In this document: in pieces, positions 1-6,503 of the stretch | How the letters are laid out: each line of letters opens with the position of its first letter | Numbering within the stretch: the first letter of the stretch is position 1 | DNA from: Patescibacteria group bacterium UBA910 | GTDB lineage: Bacteria > Patescibacteriota > Minisyncoccia > Phycocordibacterales > DATDWN01 | NCBI GenBank assembly: GCA_002294445.1 | Contig: DBEI01000045.1 | Coordinates: 1-6,673 of the forward strand | Reading direction: 5' to 3' | DNA: 6,673 nucleotides | Notes under the pieces: generated by a model | Database searches by the model: none | The model's input: only the letters and a program-made list of their open reading frames with translations | What the model was told of the DNA's origin: nothing | Translations under genes and position numbers: made by a program

Positions 1-96
1 GGAAGCAACGAGGTGCTTGAAGCCTCGTTTTGCAAGTAACGCCCCCTGCATCCCTTTTCCCGAGCCCTGTAGACCACTTAGAAATACAGCTTTCAC
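1..96 (-). CDS. adk: Probable adenylate kinase, N-terminal 32 codons (cut by window edge)
   Basis: This is the start of a P-loop nucleoside monophosphate kinase, most likely adenylate kinase, which converts ATP + AMP to 2 ADP in the cytoplasm. Only 32 codons lie in the window. They begin with GTG at 94-96 and read MKAVFLSGLQGSGKG through residue 15, then MQGALLAKRGF. The beta-strand followed by G-x-x-G-S-G-K-G (residues 8-15) is the Walker A loop. The following Gln17 and the HLVAS segment (28-32) match the family pattern GKGTQ...ISTGD. Two usual family residues differ: Pro to Gln at position 10 and Thr to Met at position 16. The start is chosen because a very strong purine-rich ribosome binding site (GGAGGAGGA, 101-109) lies just upstream and the P-loop then falls at the normal distance from the N-terminus. 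The lid and AMP-binding parts are outside the window, so another NMP kinase remains possible. Confidence 0.72.
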   Translation of the reverse strand, partial: MKAVFLSGLQGSGKGMQGALLAKRGFKHLVAS

Positions 97-100
97 GATT

Positions 101-109
101 TCCTCCTCC
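101..109 (-). promoter_or_regulatory. Ribosome binding site of the adk-like gene
   Basis: On the minus strand GGAGGAGGA is followed by AATC and then GTG. This is the clearest Shine-Dalgarno sequence in the window, and it decides the GTG start at 94-96. Most other genes here lack one. Confidence 0.8.
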
Positions 110-136
110 AAAGAACAAAAAAATACGTACCGAAAT

Positions 137-165
137 ATGGTATAAGAAAATAAGCCTGTGGTCAA
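137..165 (-). promoter_or_regulatory. Putative sigma70-type promoter of the adk-like gene, embedded in the gpmI terminator
   Basis: The minus strand has TTGACC (160-165, five of six to the -35 consensus), a 17-base spacer and TACCAT (137-142, four of six to the -10 consensus). The -35 hexamer sits in the loop of the hairpin at 145-179. Transcription would begin near position 130, giving a leader of roughly 34 bases that contains the ribosome binding site at 101-109. The spacing is ideal, but the -10 is only moderate. Confidence 0.45.
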
Positions 166-179
166 CAGACTTATTTTCT
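145..179 (-). terminator. Intrinsic terminator after gpmI
   Basis: A 10-bp perfect stem (145-154 with 170-179, AGAAAATAAG/CTTATTTTCT) continues, after one C/A mismatch, into a 4-bp inner stem (156-159 with 165-168) and a 5-base loop. It begins 27 bases after the gpmI stop codon. The 3' arm read on the minus strand is U-rich but no long U tract follows, so it may be a weak or leaky terminator. Confidence 0.55.
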
Positions 180-206
180 CTAAACTATCTAAACTATTTG
201 TACCAC

Positions 207-1733
207 TTATTCTAGCAAACTCTTCCCAGTCATAGAAACCGGGACGTGCACCCCAAGTAACGCAAGTATTGTTGGTGCAATATCAGCAAGTGTACCATTG
301 TGTATTTTTACCTCTGCATCAGTGAGCACAGCAGGCACTGGATTTATAGTATGTGCTGTATGCTTTTCTCCTGTTGCTGGATCAATATTAACTTCAGCAT
401 TACCATGATCAGCAGTAAAGAATACTGCACCACCAACTTCATTCATCGCTTCAACCACTCGCCCAAGCTGAGTATCCACCTCTTCTACTGCTTCAATAAT
501 TGCTGGTACATTTGCTGTATGCCCCACCATATCAGGATTAGCGAAGTTTATAAAAATAAAATTTGTACCCTTTTTAATTTCTTCTACACCTTTATCTGCA
601 ATAGCCTCTGCTCGCATCTTTGGCGCCAAATCATGTGTTTGTACATCTTTTCGACTATCAAGTAAAATATGTTTTTCTCCTGGATATTCACCCTCATATC
701 CACCATTGAGGAAATATGTTGCATGTGGAAACTTTTCTGTTTCTGCAATGTGAGCCTGAGTTAATCCGGCATTTGACACTTCTTTTGCAAGTGTAGTGTC
801 AATTTTAACCGGCGGAAATGCAACCAGACATTTGAATTCAGAACTATACTCAGTGAGTGTTGCAAAGCAGATATTATGAGTACTTTCTTTTTCAATAAGC
901 TTTTCTGAAAGCATTCGTGCGCGATCTGAACGGAAGTTAAAGAAAAATACCGCATCATTATCTTTAATTGCACAACTTTCCCCGTTGAGATCTGTACACA
1001 CAATTGGCTCAATATGTTCATCCAAACTCTTCTTTCCAAGATTTTGTCTGTACAAATCCTCGAGATATGCAGATGGTTTAATCGTACATACATTCCCTTT
1101 ACATTCAAAAAGTGCTTCTTCTGTTTTCTTGAGTCGATCCCAGTTATTATCACGATCCATCGCATAAAACCGTCCTGATACAGATGCAACAAAAGCATTT
1201 CCTACTTCATCCAATACTTTTTCGAGATCTTTCATGTAGGTTACCGCACTCTGAGGAGCAGTATCTCGCCCATCGGTAAATACATGAATTGCGACTTTTT
1301 TTACACCTGCATTATGAGCTGCTCGCAAAAATGCAAAAAGATGTTCTTGATGTGAATGCACTCCTCCATCAGAAACGAGTCCGAGCGCATGCAATACTGA
1401 ATTATTTTTCTTCACATGATCAAAGAGCGCACCAAATGCAGGGTTTTTTTCATATTCTCCCGTATCAATTGCTTTTTGAATACGAACCAAATCCTGATCG
1501 AGTGCTTTCCCTGCACCAATAGTCATGTGCCCCACTTCACTGTTTCCCATTTGCCCTTCTGGAAGCCCTACCGCAAGACCGCTTGCCTCAAGAAGCGCAT
1601 GTGGATATGTGTCCCAGTATTTTTTAAAGTTTGGAGTATGAGCAGCAGCCACTGCATTATCCTTACTATCTTCTCGATAACCCCACCCATCTAATACGAT
1701 TAATACAACCTGCTTAAAAGTTTTCTTTTCCAT
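207..1733 (-). CDS. gpmI: 2,3-bisphosphoglycerate-independent phosphoglycerate mutase
   Basis: GpmI interconverts 3-phosphoglycerate and 2-phosphoglycerate in the cytoplasm through a phosphoserine intermediate, using two metal ions, normally manganese. The protein has 508 residues, the usual length of the family, and appears complete. The alkaline-phosphatase-like domain is split. Its N-terminal part has the metal ligand Asp15 in LDGWGY and the catalytic Ser65 in MGNSEVGH. The inserted phosphotransferase domain carries SDGGVHSH (121-128), TDGRDT (153-158), SGRFYAMDRD (186-195) and NFRSDRAR (266-273). The C-terminal part has Lys334, the metal ligands Asp401 and His405 in NPDMVGH, Asp442 and His443 in TADHGN, and His458/His461 in KHTAHT. 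No key residue is missing. The ATG at 1731-1733 is the only sensible start, because the eno terminator lies just upstream. There is no Shine-Dalgarno sequence, and a TATAAT box ends 8 bases before the ATG, so the mRNA may be leaderless. The enolase gene, the next glycolytic step, lies immediately upstream. Confidence 0.97.
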   Translation of the reverse strand: MEKKTFKQVVLIVLDGWGYREDSKDNAVAAAHTPNFKKYWDTYPHALLEASGLAVGLPEGQMGNSEVGHMTIGAGKALDQDLVRIQKAIDTGEYEKNPAFGALFDHVKKNNSVLHALGLVSDGGVHSHQEHLFAFLRAAHNAGVKKVAIHVFTDGRDTAPQSAVTYMKDLEKVLDEVGNAFVASVSGRFYAMDRDNNWDRLKKTEEALFECKGNVCTIKPSAYLEDLYRQNLGKKSLDEHIEPIVCTDLNGESCAIKDNDAVFFFNFRSDRARMLSEKLIEKESTHNICFATLTEYSSEFKCLVAFPPVKIDTTLAKEVSNAGLTQAHIAETEKFPHATYFLNGGYEGEYPGEKHILLDSRKDVQTHDLAPKMRAEAIADKGVEEIKKGTNFIFINFANPDMVGHTANVPAIIEAVEEVDTQLGRVVEAMNEVGGAVFFTADHGNAEVNIDPATGEKHTAHTINPVPAVLTDAEVKIHNGTLADIAPTILALLGVHVPVSMTGKSLLE

Positions 1734-1741
1734 AGGCAGTT

Positions 1742-1747
1742 ATTATA
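1742..1747 (-). promoter_or_regulatory. Perfect -10 box of gpmI, placed for a leaderless transcript
   Basis: TATAAT on the minus strand ends 8 bases before the gpmI ATG. Transcription starting about 7 bases downstream of the box would begin at, or within a base or two of, the start codon. No good -35 is seen: the positions 16-18 bases upstream fall in the eno terminator stem. The box directly follows the T-rich tail of that terminator. Confidence 0.5.
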
Positions 1748-1751
1748 AAAC

Positions 1752-1777
1752 AAAACACTCGCTTTCGCGAGTGTTTT
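1752..1777 (-). terminator. Intrinsic terminator after eno
   Basis: An 11-bp perfect stem (AAAACACTCGC, 1752-1762, with GCGAGTGTTTT, 1767-1777) has a TTTC loop. It begins 7 bases after the eno stop codon. Read on the minus strand it is followed by a T-rich stretch that runs into the gpmI -10 box. T residues also follow on the plus strand, so it could work both ways. Confidence 0.85.
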
Positions 1778-1784
1778 TTAGATT

Positions 1785-3074
<1,290 letters not shown>

Positions 3075-3103
3075 TTAGATGTTAATTTGTAAACAACCCG
3101 AGT

Positions 3104-3112
3104 ATTCTAGCA
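3104..3112 (-). promoter_or_regulatory. Putative extended -10 promoter of eno
   Basis: On the minus strand TG-C-TAGAAT is an extended -10 element: the TG motif plus a hexamer matching the consensus at five of six positions. It lies about 35 bases before the eno ATG, giving a leader of roughly 29 bases. No good -35 is present; that position falls inside the upstream terminator stem, which extended -10 promoters can tolerate. Confidence 0.5.
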
Positions 3113-3120
3113 CTGTTATA

Positions 3121-3160
3121 TAAAAAAGAAAAACGGATACATGCCCGTTTTTCTTTTTTA
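3121..3160 (-). terminator. Bidirectional intrinsic terminator after the PH-domain gene
   Basis: A 16-bp perfect stem (3121-3136 with 3145-3160) has an 8-base loop. The core arms are AAAAAAGAAAAACGG and its complement. Both strands carry A-rich 5' and T-rich 3' arms, so it can end transcription in either direction. It lies 15 bases beyond the stop codon of the PH-domain gene. Confidence 0.85.
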
Positions 3161-3175
3161 CCTATTTCCTGCTTT

Positions 3176-3745
3176 TTATACCCCACCCTGATCCGTTGTG
3201 TTATTTGTCTTGTCACCCACTACATTATGTTGAGCAAAGATCACCTGTTTTACCTGTTCTGGATGCGCTACATATGTCATAAAAAAGTCTCTACTATCCT
3301 CAGCAGCAGTCTGAACTTTAATACTCCCAAAATCAAGCCATGTTGCAAGAAAGCCTCGCACTTCCACTGTTACATCCTGAATCTTATCAAATCGAAGGTT
3401 CGACACTTCTCGATGAAATATTTTTTGTTGTTCAATGTCAATAATACGCTTTTCTGTTACATACCACACATCCAGATAGTACTTAGTCCATGTCACAACA
3501 AAAGAGAGCCAGAAAGAAAGGATCCAAATTAAATAGACAATAGTCACCACTTTCAACAGTGGACCCTGTGCTAATTCATCAATAAAAGGAAAAGAAAATA
3601 TGTGTGCCACTATATACAAAATAACTGGAATCGATGCAAAAAAGAGAAATGAGATTATATGTCCGATAAATACAATCCAGTGCCTACGTACTTCCAAAAT
3701 CACATGCTCATCTGTATCTAAATGTAGGGTTTCGTATGACGCCAT
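3176..3745 (-). CDS. Bacterial PH-domain (bPH2/DUF304, YdbS/YdbT-like) membrane protein
   Basis: This 189-residue membrane protein has a short cytoplasmic N-terminus (1-21), two predicted transmembrane segments (about 23-50 and 63-87) and a C-terminal bacterial pleckstrin-homology-like domain (about 88-172). The PH-like part shows the family pattern: YVTEKRIIDIEQQ (95-107), then an R-F-D-K-I-Q-D-V-T-V-E-V strand (118-129), then GFLATWLDFGSIKVQTA (131-147). This matches Pfam bPH_2 proteins of the YdbS type. Their molecular function is poorly known; a membrane-bound binding or scaffold role is usually assumed. The tail after 172 is polar and probably disordered. Its start lies only 4 bases after the stop of the 98-residue membrane gene, so the two are almost certainly co-transcribed. 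A terminator follows. Confidence 0.85.
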   Translation of the reverse strand: MASYETLHLDTDEHVILEVRRHWIVFIGHIISFLFFASIPVILYIVAHIFSFPFIDELAQGPLLKVVTIVYLIWILSFWLSFVVTWTKYYLDVWYVTEKRIIDIEQQKIFHREVSNLRFDKIQDVTVEVRGFLATWLDFGSIKVQTAAEDSRDFFMTYVAHPEQVKQVIFAQHNVVGDKTNNTTDQGGV

Positions 3746-3749
3746 AATA

Positions 3750-4046
3750 TTACAATGAAAGTGTTAAGGAGAATAAGAGGATATAAAGACCGAGCGAGAC
3801 AAGAGTAAACAACAATTTGGCAAAAGCGATGACACTAGTCTTCATGCCGTATGTATTCCAGTGATAAAATATAATTCCTGATATGATACTGTACCCGATT
3901 GCATACAACAAAAGAATCACAAGAAACAAAAATTTCACATAATCACCATTAAATGCAAAAGATAGAGATGGTAGAGTGCCATTCAAAAAAGGAATCTCAT
4001 CTGAGAGATGATAAAACGGTACATCTTTAATACTAAACTGCAACAT
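3750..4046 (-). CDS. Small two-helix membrane protein, function unknown
   Basis: I do not recognise this 98-residue protein. Residues 1-35 form a soluble N-terminal part. Two strongly hydrophobic helices follow, at about 37-61 and 71-97, joined by a short polar loop (HWNTYGMK, 62-69). The protein ends directly after the second helix. There is no signal-peptide cleavage pattern. It is the first gene of a two-gene unit with the PH-domain protein, whose start lies 4 bases after this stop, so a shared membrane complex is plausible but only inferred. No Shine-Dalgarno sequence precedes the ATG. A TAGACT hexamer ends 8 bases upstream, the same spacing as the TATAAT before gpmI, so this message may also be leaderless. 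Confidence 0.7.
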   Translation of the reverse strand: MLQFSIKDVPFYHLSDEIPFLNGTLPSLSFAFNGDYVKFLFLVILLLYAIGYSIISGIIFYHWNTYGMKTSVIAFAKLLFTLVSLGLYILLFSLTLSL

Positions 4047-4054
4047 ATATAATT

Positions 4055-4060
4055 AGTCTA
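4055..4060 (-). promoter_or_regulatory. Possible -10 box of the membrane operon
   Basis: TAGACT on the minus strand fits TAnnnT (four of six to consensus) and lies 8 bases before the ATG of the 98-residue gene. No convincing -35 is seen. A TTGTCA hexamer (4102-4107, minus strand) overlaps the typA -35 but has no good partner box at the right distance. Weak evidence. Confidence 0.25.
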
Positions 4061-4100
4061 CCGTAGAGAAAATAATAAGTACATAAACAAATTCACACCT

Positions 4101-4130
4101 TTGACAAACTCCCTCAAAATATGCTTTAAT
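4101..4130 (+). promoter_or_regulatory. Strong sigma70-type promoter ahead of typA
   Basis: A perfect -35 TTGACA (4101-4106), an 18-base spacer and an extended -10 (TG at 4122-4123, then TTTAAT at 4125-4130, five of six to consensus) make this the best promoter in the window. Transcription should start near 4137, giving typA a leader of about 170 bases. Confidence 0.75.
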
Positions 4131-4131
4131 T

Positions 4132-4245
4132 ATGGCTCTTTTAGGAAAGACTCGTAAATTAATCATTAATTCACAAGTCAGTGGATTTTTGACCAAGGTC
4201 GCTTATAAAATTTACAAAGAATTTGAGCCTACCTTGTATGTGTAG
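4132..4245 (+). CDS. Candidate 37-residue small ORF in the typA leader
   Basis: An ATG-to-TAG frame encodes a 37-residue basic peptide beginning MALLGKTRKLIINSQ and ending EFEPTLYV. I recognise no family. Its composition looks protein-like, with mixed hydrophobic and charged residues. There is no Shine-Dalgarno sequence. The ATG begins one base after the -10 box TTTAAT, so a transcript starting near 4137 would miss it. It would be made only if the alternative hexamer TATGCT (4120-4125) served as the -10, giving a leaderless message. It may be a real small gene, a leader peptide, or chance. Confidence 0.22.
   Translation: MALLGKTRKLIINSQVSGFLTKVAYKIYKEFEPTLYV
4157..4171. repeat. 15-bp palindrome in the typA leader
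   Basis: AATTAAT-C-ATTAATT is a perfect inverted repeat centred on position 4164, about 27 bases downstream of the predicted transcription start. It could be an operator site for a dimeric regulator, but such AT-only palindromes also arise by chance in AT-rich DNA. Confidence 0.3.
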
Positions 4246-4289
4246 GTGAGAATTATTTTTAAATTTTAGAAGATGAAATTGGTCAAAAA
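4186..4289 (+). ncRNA. Possible structured leader element of typA (long-range inverted repeat)
   Basis: TTTTTGACCAA (4186-4196) and TTGGTCAAAAA (4279-4289) are perfect 11-base complements 82 bases apart in the untranslated leader. The right arm can instead form a local hairpin, GGTC-AAAAA-GACC (4281-4293), ending 13 bases before the typA ATG. The left arm's AGGTC (4196-4200) can also pair with GACCT (4290-4294). These pairings compete. Between the arms lies a weak 5-bp hairpin (CCTAC 4228-4232 with GTAGG 4242-4246) followed by a T-rich run. No known riboswitch or ribosomal-protein leader is recognised. Confidence 0.35.
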
Positions 4290-4306
4290 GACCTGACGTA
4301 ACACAT

Positions 4307-6058
4307 ATGGAAATTAGAAATATAGCGATTATCGCCCACGTAGACCACGGCAAGACAACCTTAACCGACGCACTCCTCCGCCAGAACGGCATGACTGAGG
4401 AAGGTGCATCCATGGACTCAAACTCTATCGAAAAAGAGCGTGGTATTACTATTTATGCAAAAAACACTTCCCTTTTCTACAAAGACACAAAAATCAACAT
4501 TGTGGACACACCTGGTCACTCCGACTTCGGATCTGAAGTAGAGCGAGTACTCCGATCTATCGACACTGTGCTTCTCGTTGTGGACGCTCAAGAAGGTCCG
4601 ATGCCTCAAACACGATTTGTATTGAAAAAATCACTTGAGCTTGGATTGAAACCAATTGTGGTGATCAACAAAATCGACAAACCAGCAGCTCGTCCAGACG
4701 ACGTGCATGAAATGGTACTTGAACTTTTCATGGACCTTGGTGCAAATGACGAACAGCTCGACTTTACTACCGTATATGCTATCGGACGAGAAGGAATTGC
4801 GAAAATGAATCTCACTGATACATCAACAAACCTCAACCCTCTTCTCGATACTATTCTTAAACTCGTACCCCCAGCTTCAACTGCAGATGAAGGACCAGCA
4901 AAACTCCAAGTATTCAACCTCGCATACGACAACTTCCTTGGACGTATGGCAATTTGCCGAATGTATCAAGGTACACTGAAAGCAAACGATACGGTATATG
5001 TGAAAAAAGCAAACGGACAAGGACTTACTGGAAAACTCACAAAACTCTATACCTTTGAAGGAATGTCTAAGAAAGAAGAAGCTGAAGCAACATCTGGAGA
5101 TATTGTGATGATTGCAGGTATTCCAGAAATCTATATCGGTGACACCGTGTCGACCGACCAGCACGCAGATCCACTTCCTTCTATTAACATCGATGAACCA
5201 ACTATCTCTCTTGAGTTTTTGGTAAACGACTCCCCTTTTGCAGGACGAGAAGGAAAATTTGTAACCTCACGACAAATCCGAGAACGACTCGAGAAAGAGC
5301 TTGAGGTAAACGTAGGACTCAAAGTGGACTTCACAGGCGACCGAATGAATGTATTTGGACGAGGTGAGCTTCATATTGCGGTACTTCTTGAAAATATGCG
5401 ACGTGAAGGATATGAACTCCAAGTATCTCAACCACAAGCACTCGTGAAAGAGATTGATGGTGTACAAAGTGAACCATTTGAAGAAGTGGTAATTGATGTA
5501 CCAGATGAATCTGCAAGTACAGTAATTGCAAAGCTCTCAGCACGACGAGCGACACTTATGAACGTACGACAGGGCGATGGACACCAACGACTTATCTTTG
5601 AAGCACCGACCCGAGGACTTTTGGGATATCGTGGACAGTTTGTGATCGATACAAAAGGACTTGGTATTCTTTCATCTCGATTTATTAACTTCCAAGCATA
5701 TGTGGGAGAAATTCAAAAAACACATCTTGGAGCTATGGTTTCAATGATGAAAGGAAAATGTCTTGCGTTTGCGCTTGATAACCTCCAGCAACGAGGAACA
5801 CTCTACGTAGAACCAGGAGATGAGGTATACGAAGGACAAGTAATCGGAAACTCATCAAAAGGTGAAGATCTCTTTGTAAACCCAACTAAAGGAAAACAAC
5901 TTACTAACATGCGTGCATCTGGTTCTGACGGAACAGTATATCTCGCACCAGCATACAAGCTCGACATCGAGCGAGCGATGGAAATCATGCAGGCAGATGA
6001 ATACATTGAAATCACTCCTCAATCAACACGACTTCGAAAGAAACAATATAAGGGATAA
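4307..6058 (+). CDS. typA: Translational GTPase TypA/BipA
   Basis: TypA/BipA is a ribosome-binding GTPase of the EF-G/LepA group, linked to ribosome assembly and to growth under cold or stress. The protein has 583 residues, slightly shorter than the usual 605-615. The GTPase domain holds G1 AHVDHGKTTL (10-19), G2 ERGITI (44-49), G3 DTPGHSDF (67-74, catalytic-type His71), G4 NKID (121-124) and a G5-region YAIGREG (157-163), in which Ile replaces the usual Ser. A beta-barrel domain follows at about 198-290. The EF-G III-like and V-like domains (about 298-375 and 388-470) include GRGELHIAVLLENMRREGYE (351-370) and RGLLGYRGQF (436-445). The BipA-specific C-terminal domain ends with EITPQSTRLRKKQY and stops soon after, lacking the usual charged extension. 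The ATG gives the standard N-terminus; no Shine-Dalgarno sequence precedes it. Transcription probably comes from the promoter at 4101-4130. Most arginines use CGA. Confidence 0.97.
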   Translation: MEIRNIAIIAHVDHGKTTLTDALLRQNGMTEEGASMDSNSIEKERGITIYAKNTSLFYKDTKINIVDTPGHSDFGSEVERVLRSIDTVLLVVDAQEGPMPQTRFVLKKSLELGLKPIVVINKIDKPAARPDDVHEMVLELFMDLGANDEQLDFTTVYAIGREGIAKMNLTDTSTNLNPLLDTILKLVPPASTADEGPAKLQVFNLAYDNFLGRMAICRMYQGTLKANDTVYVKKANGQGLTGKLTKLYTFEGMSKKEEAEATSGDIVMIAGIPEIYIGDTVSTDQHADPLPSINIDEPTISLEFLVNDSPFAGREGKFVTSRQIRERLEKELEVNVGLKVDFTGDRMNVFGRGELHIAVLLENMRREGYELQVSQPQALVKEIDGVQSEPFEEVVIDVPDESASTVIAKLSARRATLMNVRQGDGHQRLIFEAPTRGLLGYRGQFVIDTKGLGILSSRFINFQAYVGEIQKTHLGAMVSMMKGKCLAFALDNLQQRGTLYVEPGDEVYEGQVIGNSSKGEDLFVNPTKGKQLTNMRASGSDGTVYLAPAYKLDIERAMEIMQADEYIEITPQSTRLRKKQYKG

Positions 6059-6063
6059 AAACT

Positions 6064-6100
6064 AGGGTGACCCGGCGCAATGCCGAGTCACCCTTTTGTT
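6064..6100. terminator. Strong bidirectional terminator shared by convergent typA and the HTH gene
   Basis: An 8-bp stem AGGGTGAC/GTCACCCT (6064-6071 with 6087-6094) is followed, after a C/A mismatch, by a 4-bp CGGC/GCCG inner stem with a GCAAT loop. TTTTGTTT follows on the plus strand, and AGTTTTTA follows on the minus strand, so it can stop both converging genes. Its plus-strand tail touches the stop codon of the HTH gene. Confidence 0.9.
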
Positions 6101-6381
6101 TAGATGAGTGCCGAACGAAACACTGGCCCGCGAGGAACCGGCCAGATGACGTTCATGCATTCTTTAATGCGAGAGAGGATGTTCAGATCTTCGACCTGAA
6201 ACACATTGAGGATGCGTTTGATGGTATCCTCAACAAAAGGTCCGATACCACATTGAATCTGAAGAATATGCTTCTTCTGGACTCGGCTTTTTTGTGCCAG
6301 AGCTTTGACACCCAGATTGCACTGCTTACGCAGTACAATAATCAATTCACCCAGCTTACGCTGAGCAGCATGTATCGTCAT
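6100..6381 (-). CDS. Small XRE/Cro-like helix-turn-helix protein
   Basis: This 93-residue protein looks like a divergent XRE-family DNA-binding protein. Residues 8-62 follow the family pattern: LGELIIVLRKQ (10-20, helix 1), VKALAQKSRV (25-34, helix 2 and turn), QKKHILQIQCG (35-45, recognition helix and cap), then FVEDTIKRILNVFQV (49-63, helix 4). The cap, usually IERG, is IQCG here. A 30-residue C-terminal part with no recognised motif follows. Three cysteines (21, 44, 75) are notable in so small a protein. The ATG is supported by AGAGAGG (6393-6399), 11 bases upstream, and a good promoter at 6427-6455. The gene is flanked by terminators and transcribed alone, convergent with typA. Only one of seven arginines uses CGA, unlike the core genes. 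The role is presumably transcriptional regulation; the target is unknown. Confidence 0.7.
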   Translation of the reverse strand: MTIHAAQRKLGELIIVLRKQCNLGVKALAQKSRVQKKHILQIQCGIGPFVEDTIKRILNVFQVEDLNILSRIKECMNVIWPVPRGPVFRSALI

Positions 6382-6384
6382 TTC

Positions 6385-6409
6385 AGAAAGAACCTCTCTT
6401 GAGAAAGAA
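6385..6409. repeat. Direct repeat in the HTH gene leader
   Basis: AGAAAGAA occurs at 6385-6392 and again at 6402-6409, start-to-start 17 bases, flanking the ribosome binding site of the HTH gene. It could be an operator for autoregulation, or simple purine-rich leader sequence. Confidence 0.2.
6393..6399 (-). promoter_or_regulatory. Ribosome binding site of the HTH gene
   Basis: AGAGAGG on the minus strand lies 11 bases before the ATG. The spacing is slightly long, but it supports the start at 6379-6381. Confidence 0.5.
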
Positions 6410-6426
6410 TTGAACTTCTAATAATC

Positions 6427-6455
6427 ATTAAAGCGTATAGACTTATATAAATCAA
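6427..6455 (-). promoter_or_regulatory. Sigma70-type promoter of the HTH gene
   Basis: On the minus strand TTGATT (6450-6455, four of six to the -35 consensus), a 17-base spacer and TTTAAT (6427-6432, five of six to the -10 consensus) form a well-spaced promoter. The -10 hexamer is the same as the one in the typA promoter. The predicted start is near 6420, with a leader of about 39 bases. Confidence 0.65.
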
Positions 6456-6462
6456 GTATGTA

Positions 6463-6498
6463 AAAAAGCCCAAGCGCATGGTAGCGCTTGGGCTTTTT
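6463..6498 (-). terminator. Bidirectional terminator after the right-edge gene
   Basis: A 15-bp perfect stem (AAAAAGCCCAAGCGC, 6463-6477, with its complement at 6484-6498) has an ATGGTA loop. The GC-rich core with A/T-rich arms is typical of a bidirectional intrinsic terminator. It lies 5 bases after the stop of the right-edge gene. Confidence 0.92.
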
Positions 6499-6503
6499 GT
6501 CGA

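Noticed and set aside
30..215. Plus-strand 61-codon frame over the adk-gpmI junction
   Set aside because: It overlaps the adk-like start, the terminator hairpin and the end of gpmI, and has no ribosome binding site.
761..1198. Minus-strand 145-codon frame inside gpmI
   Set aside because: It is a shifted-frame shadow of a complete gpmI with all catalytic residues; its translation has no family-like pattern.
4228..4265. Hairpin followed by a T-rich run in the typA leader, as a transcription attenuator
   Set aside because: The stem is only 5 bp with a 9-base loop and the T-rich run is interrupted and starts several bases later; too weak to call a terminator alone.
4606..4932. Minus-strand 108-codon frame opposite typA
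   Set aside because: It is serine/arginine-rich, as expected from the complement of CGA-rich coding sequence, and typA is intact on the other strand.
6067..6402. Plus-strand open frame of 111 codons opposite the HTH gene
   Set aside because: It begins inside the typA terminator stem, has no ribosome binding site, and shows no recognisable motif, while the minus strand has a helix-turn-helix pattern, a promoter and a ribosome binding site.
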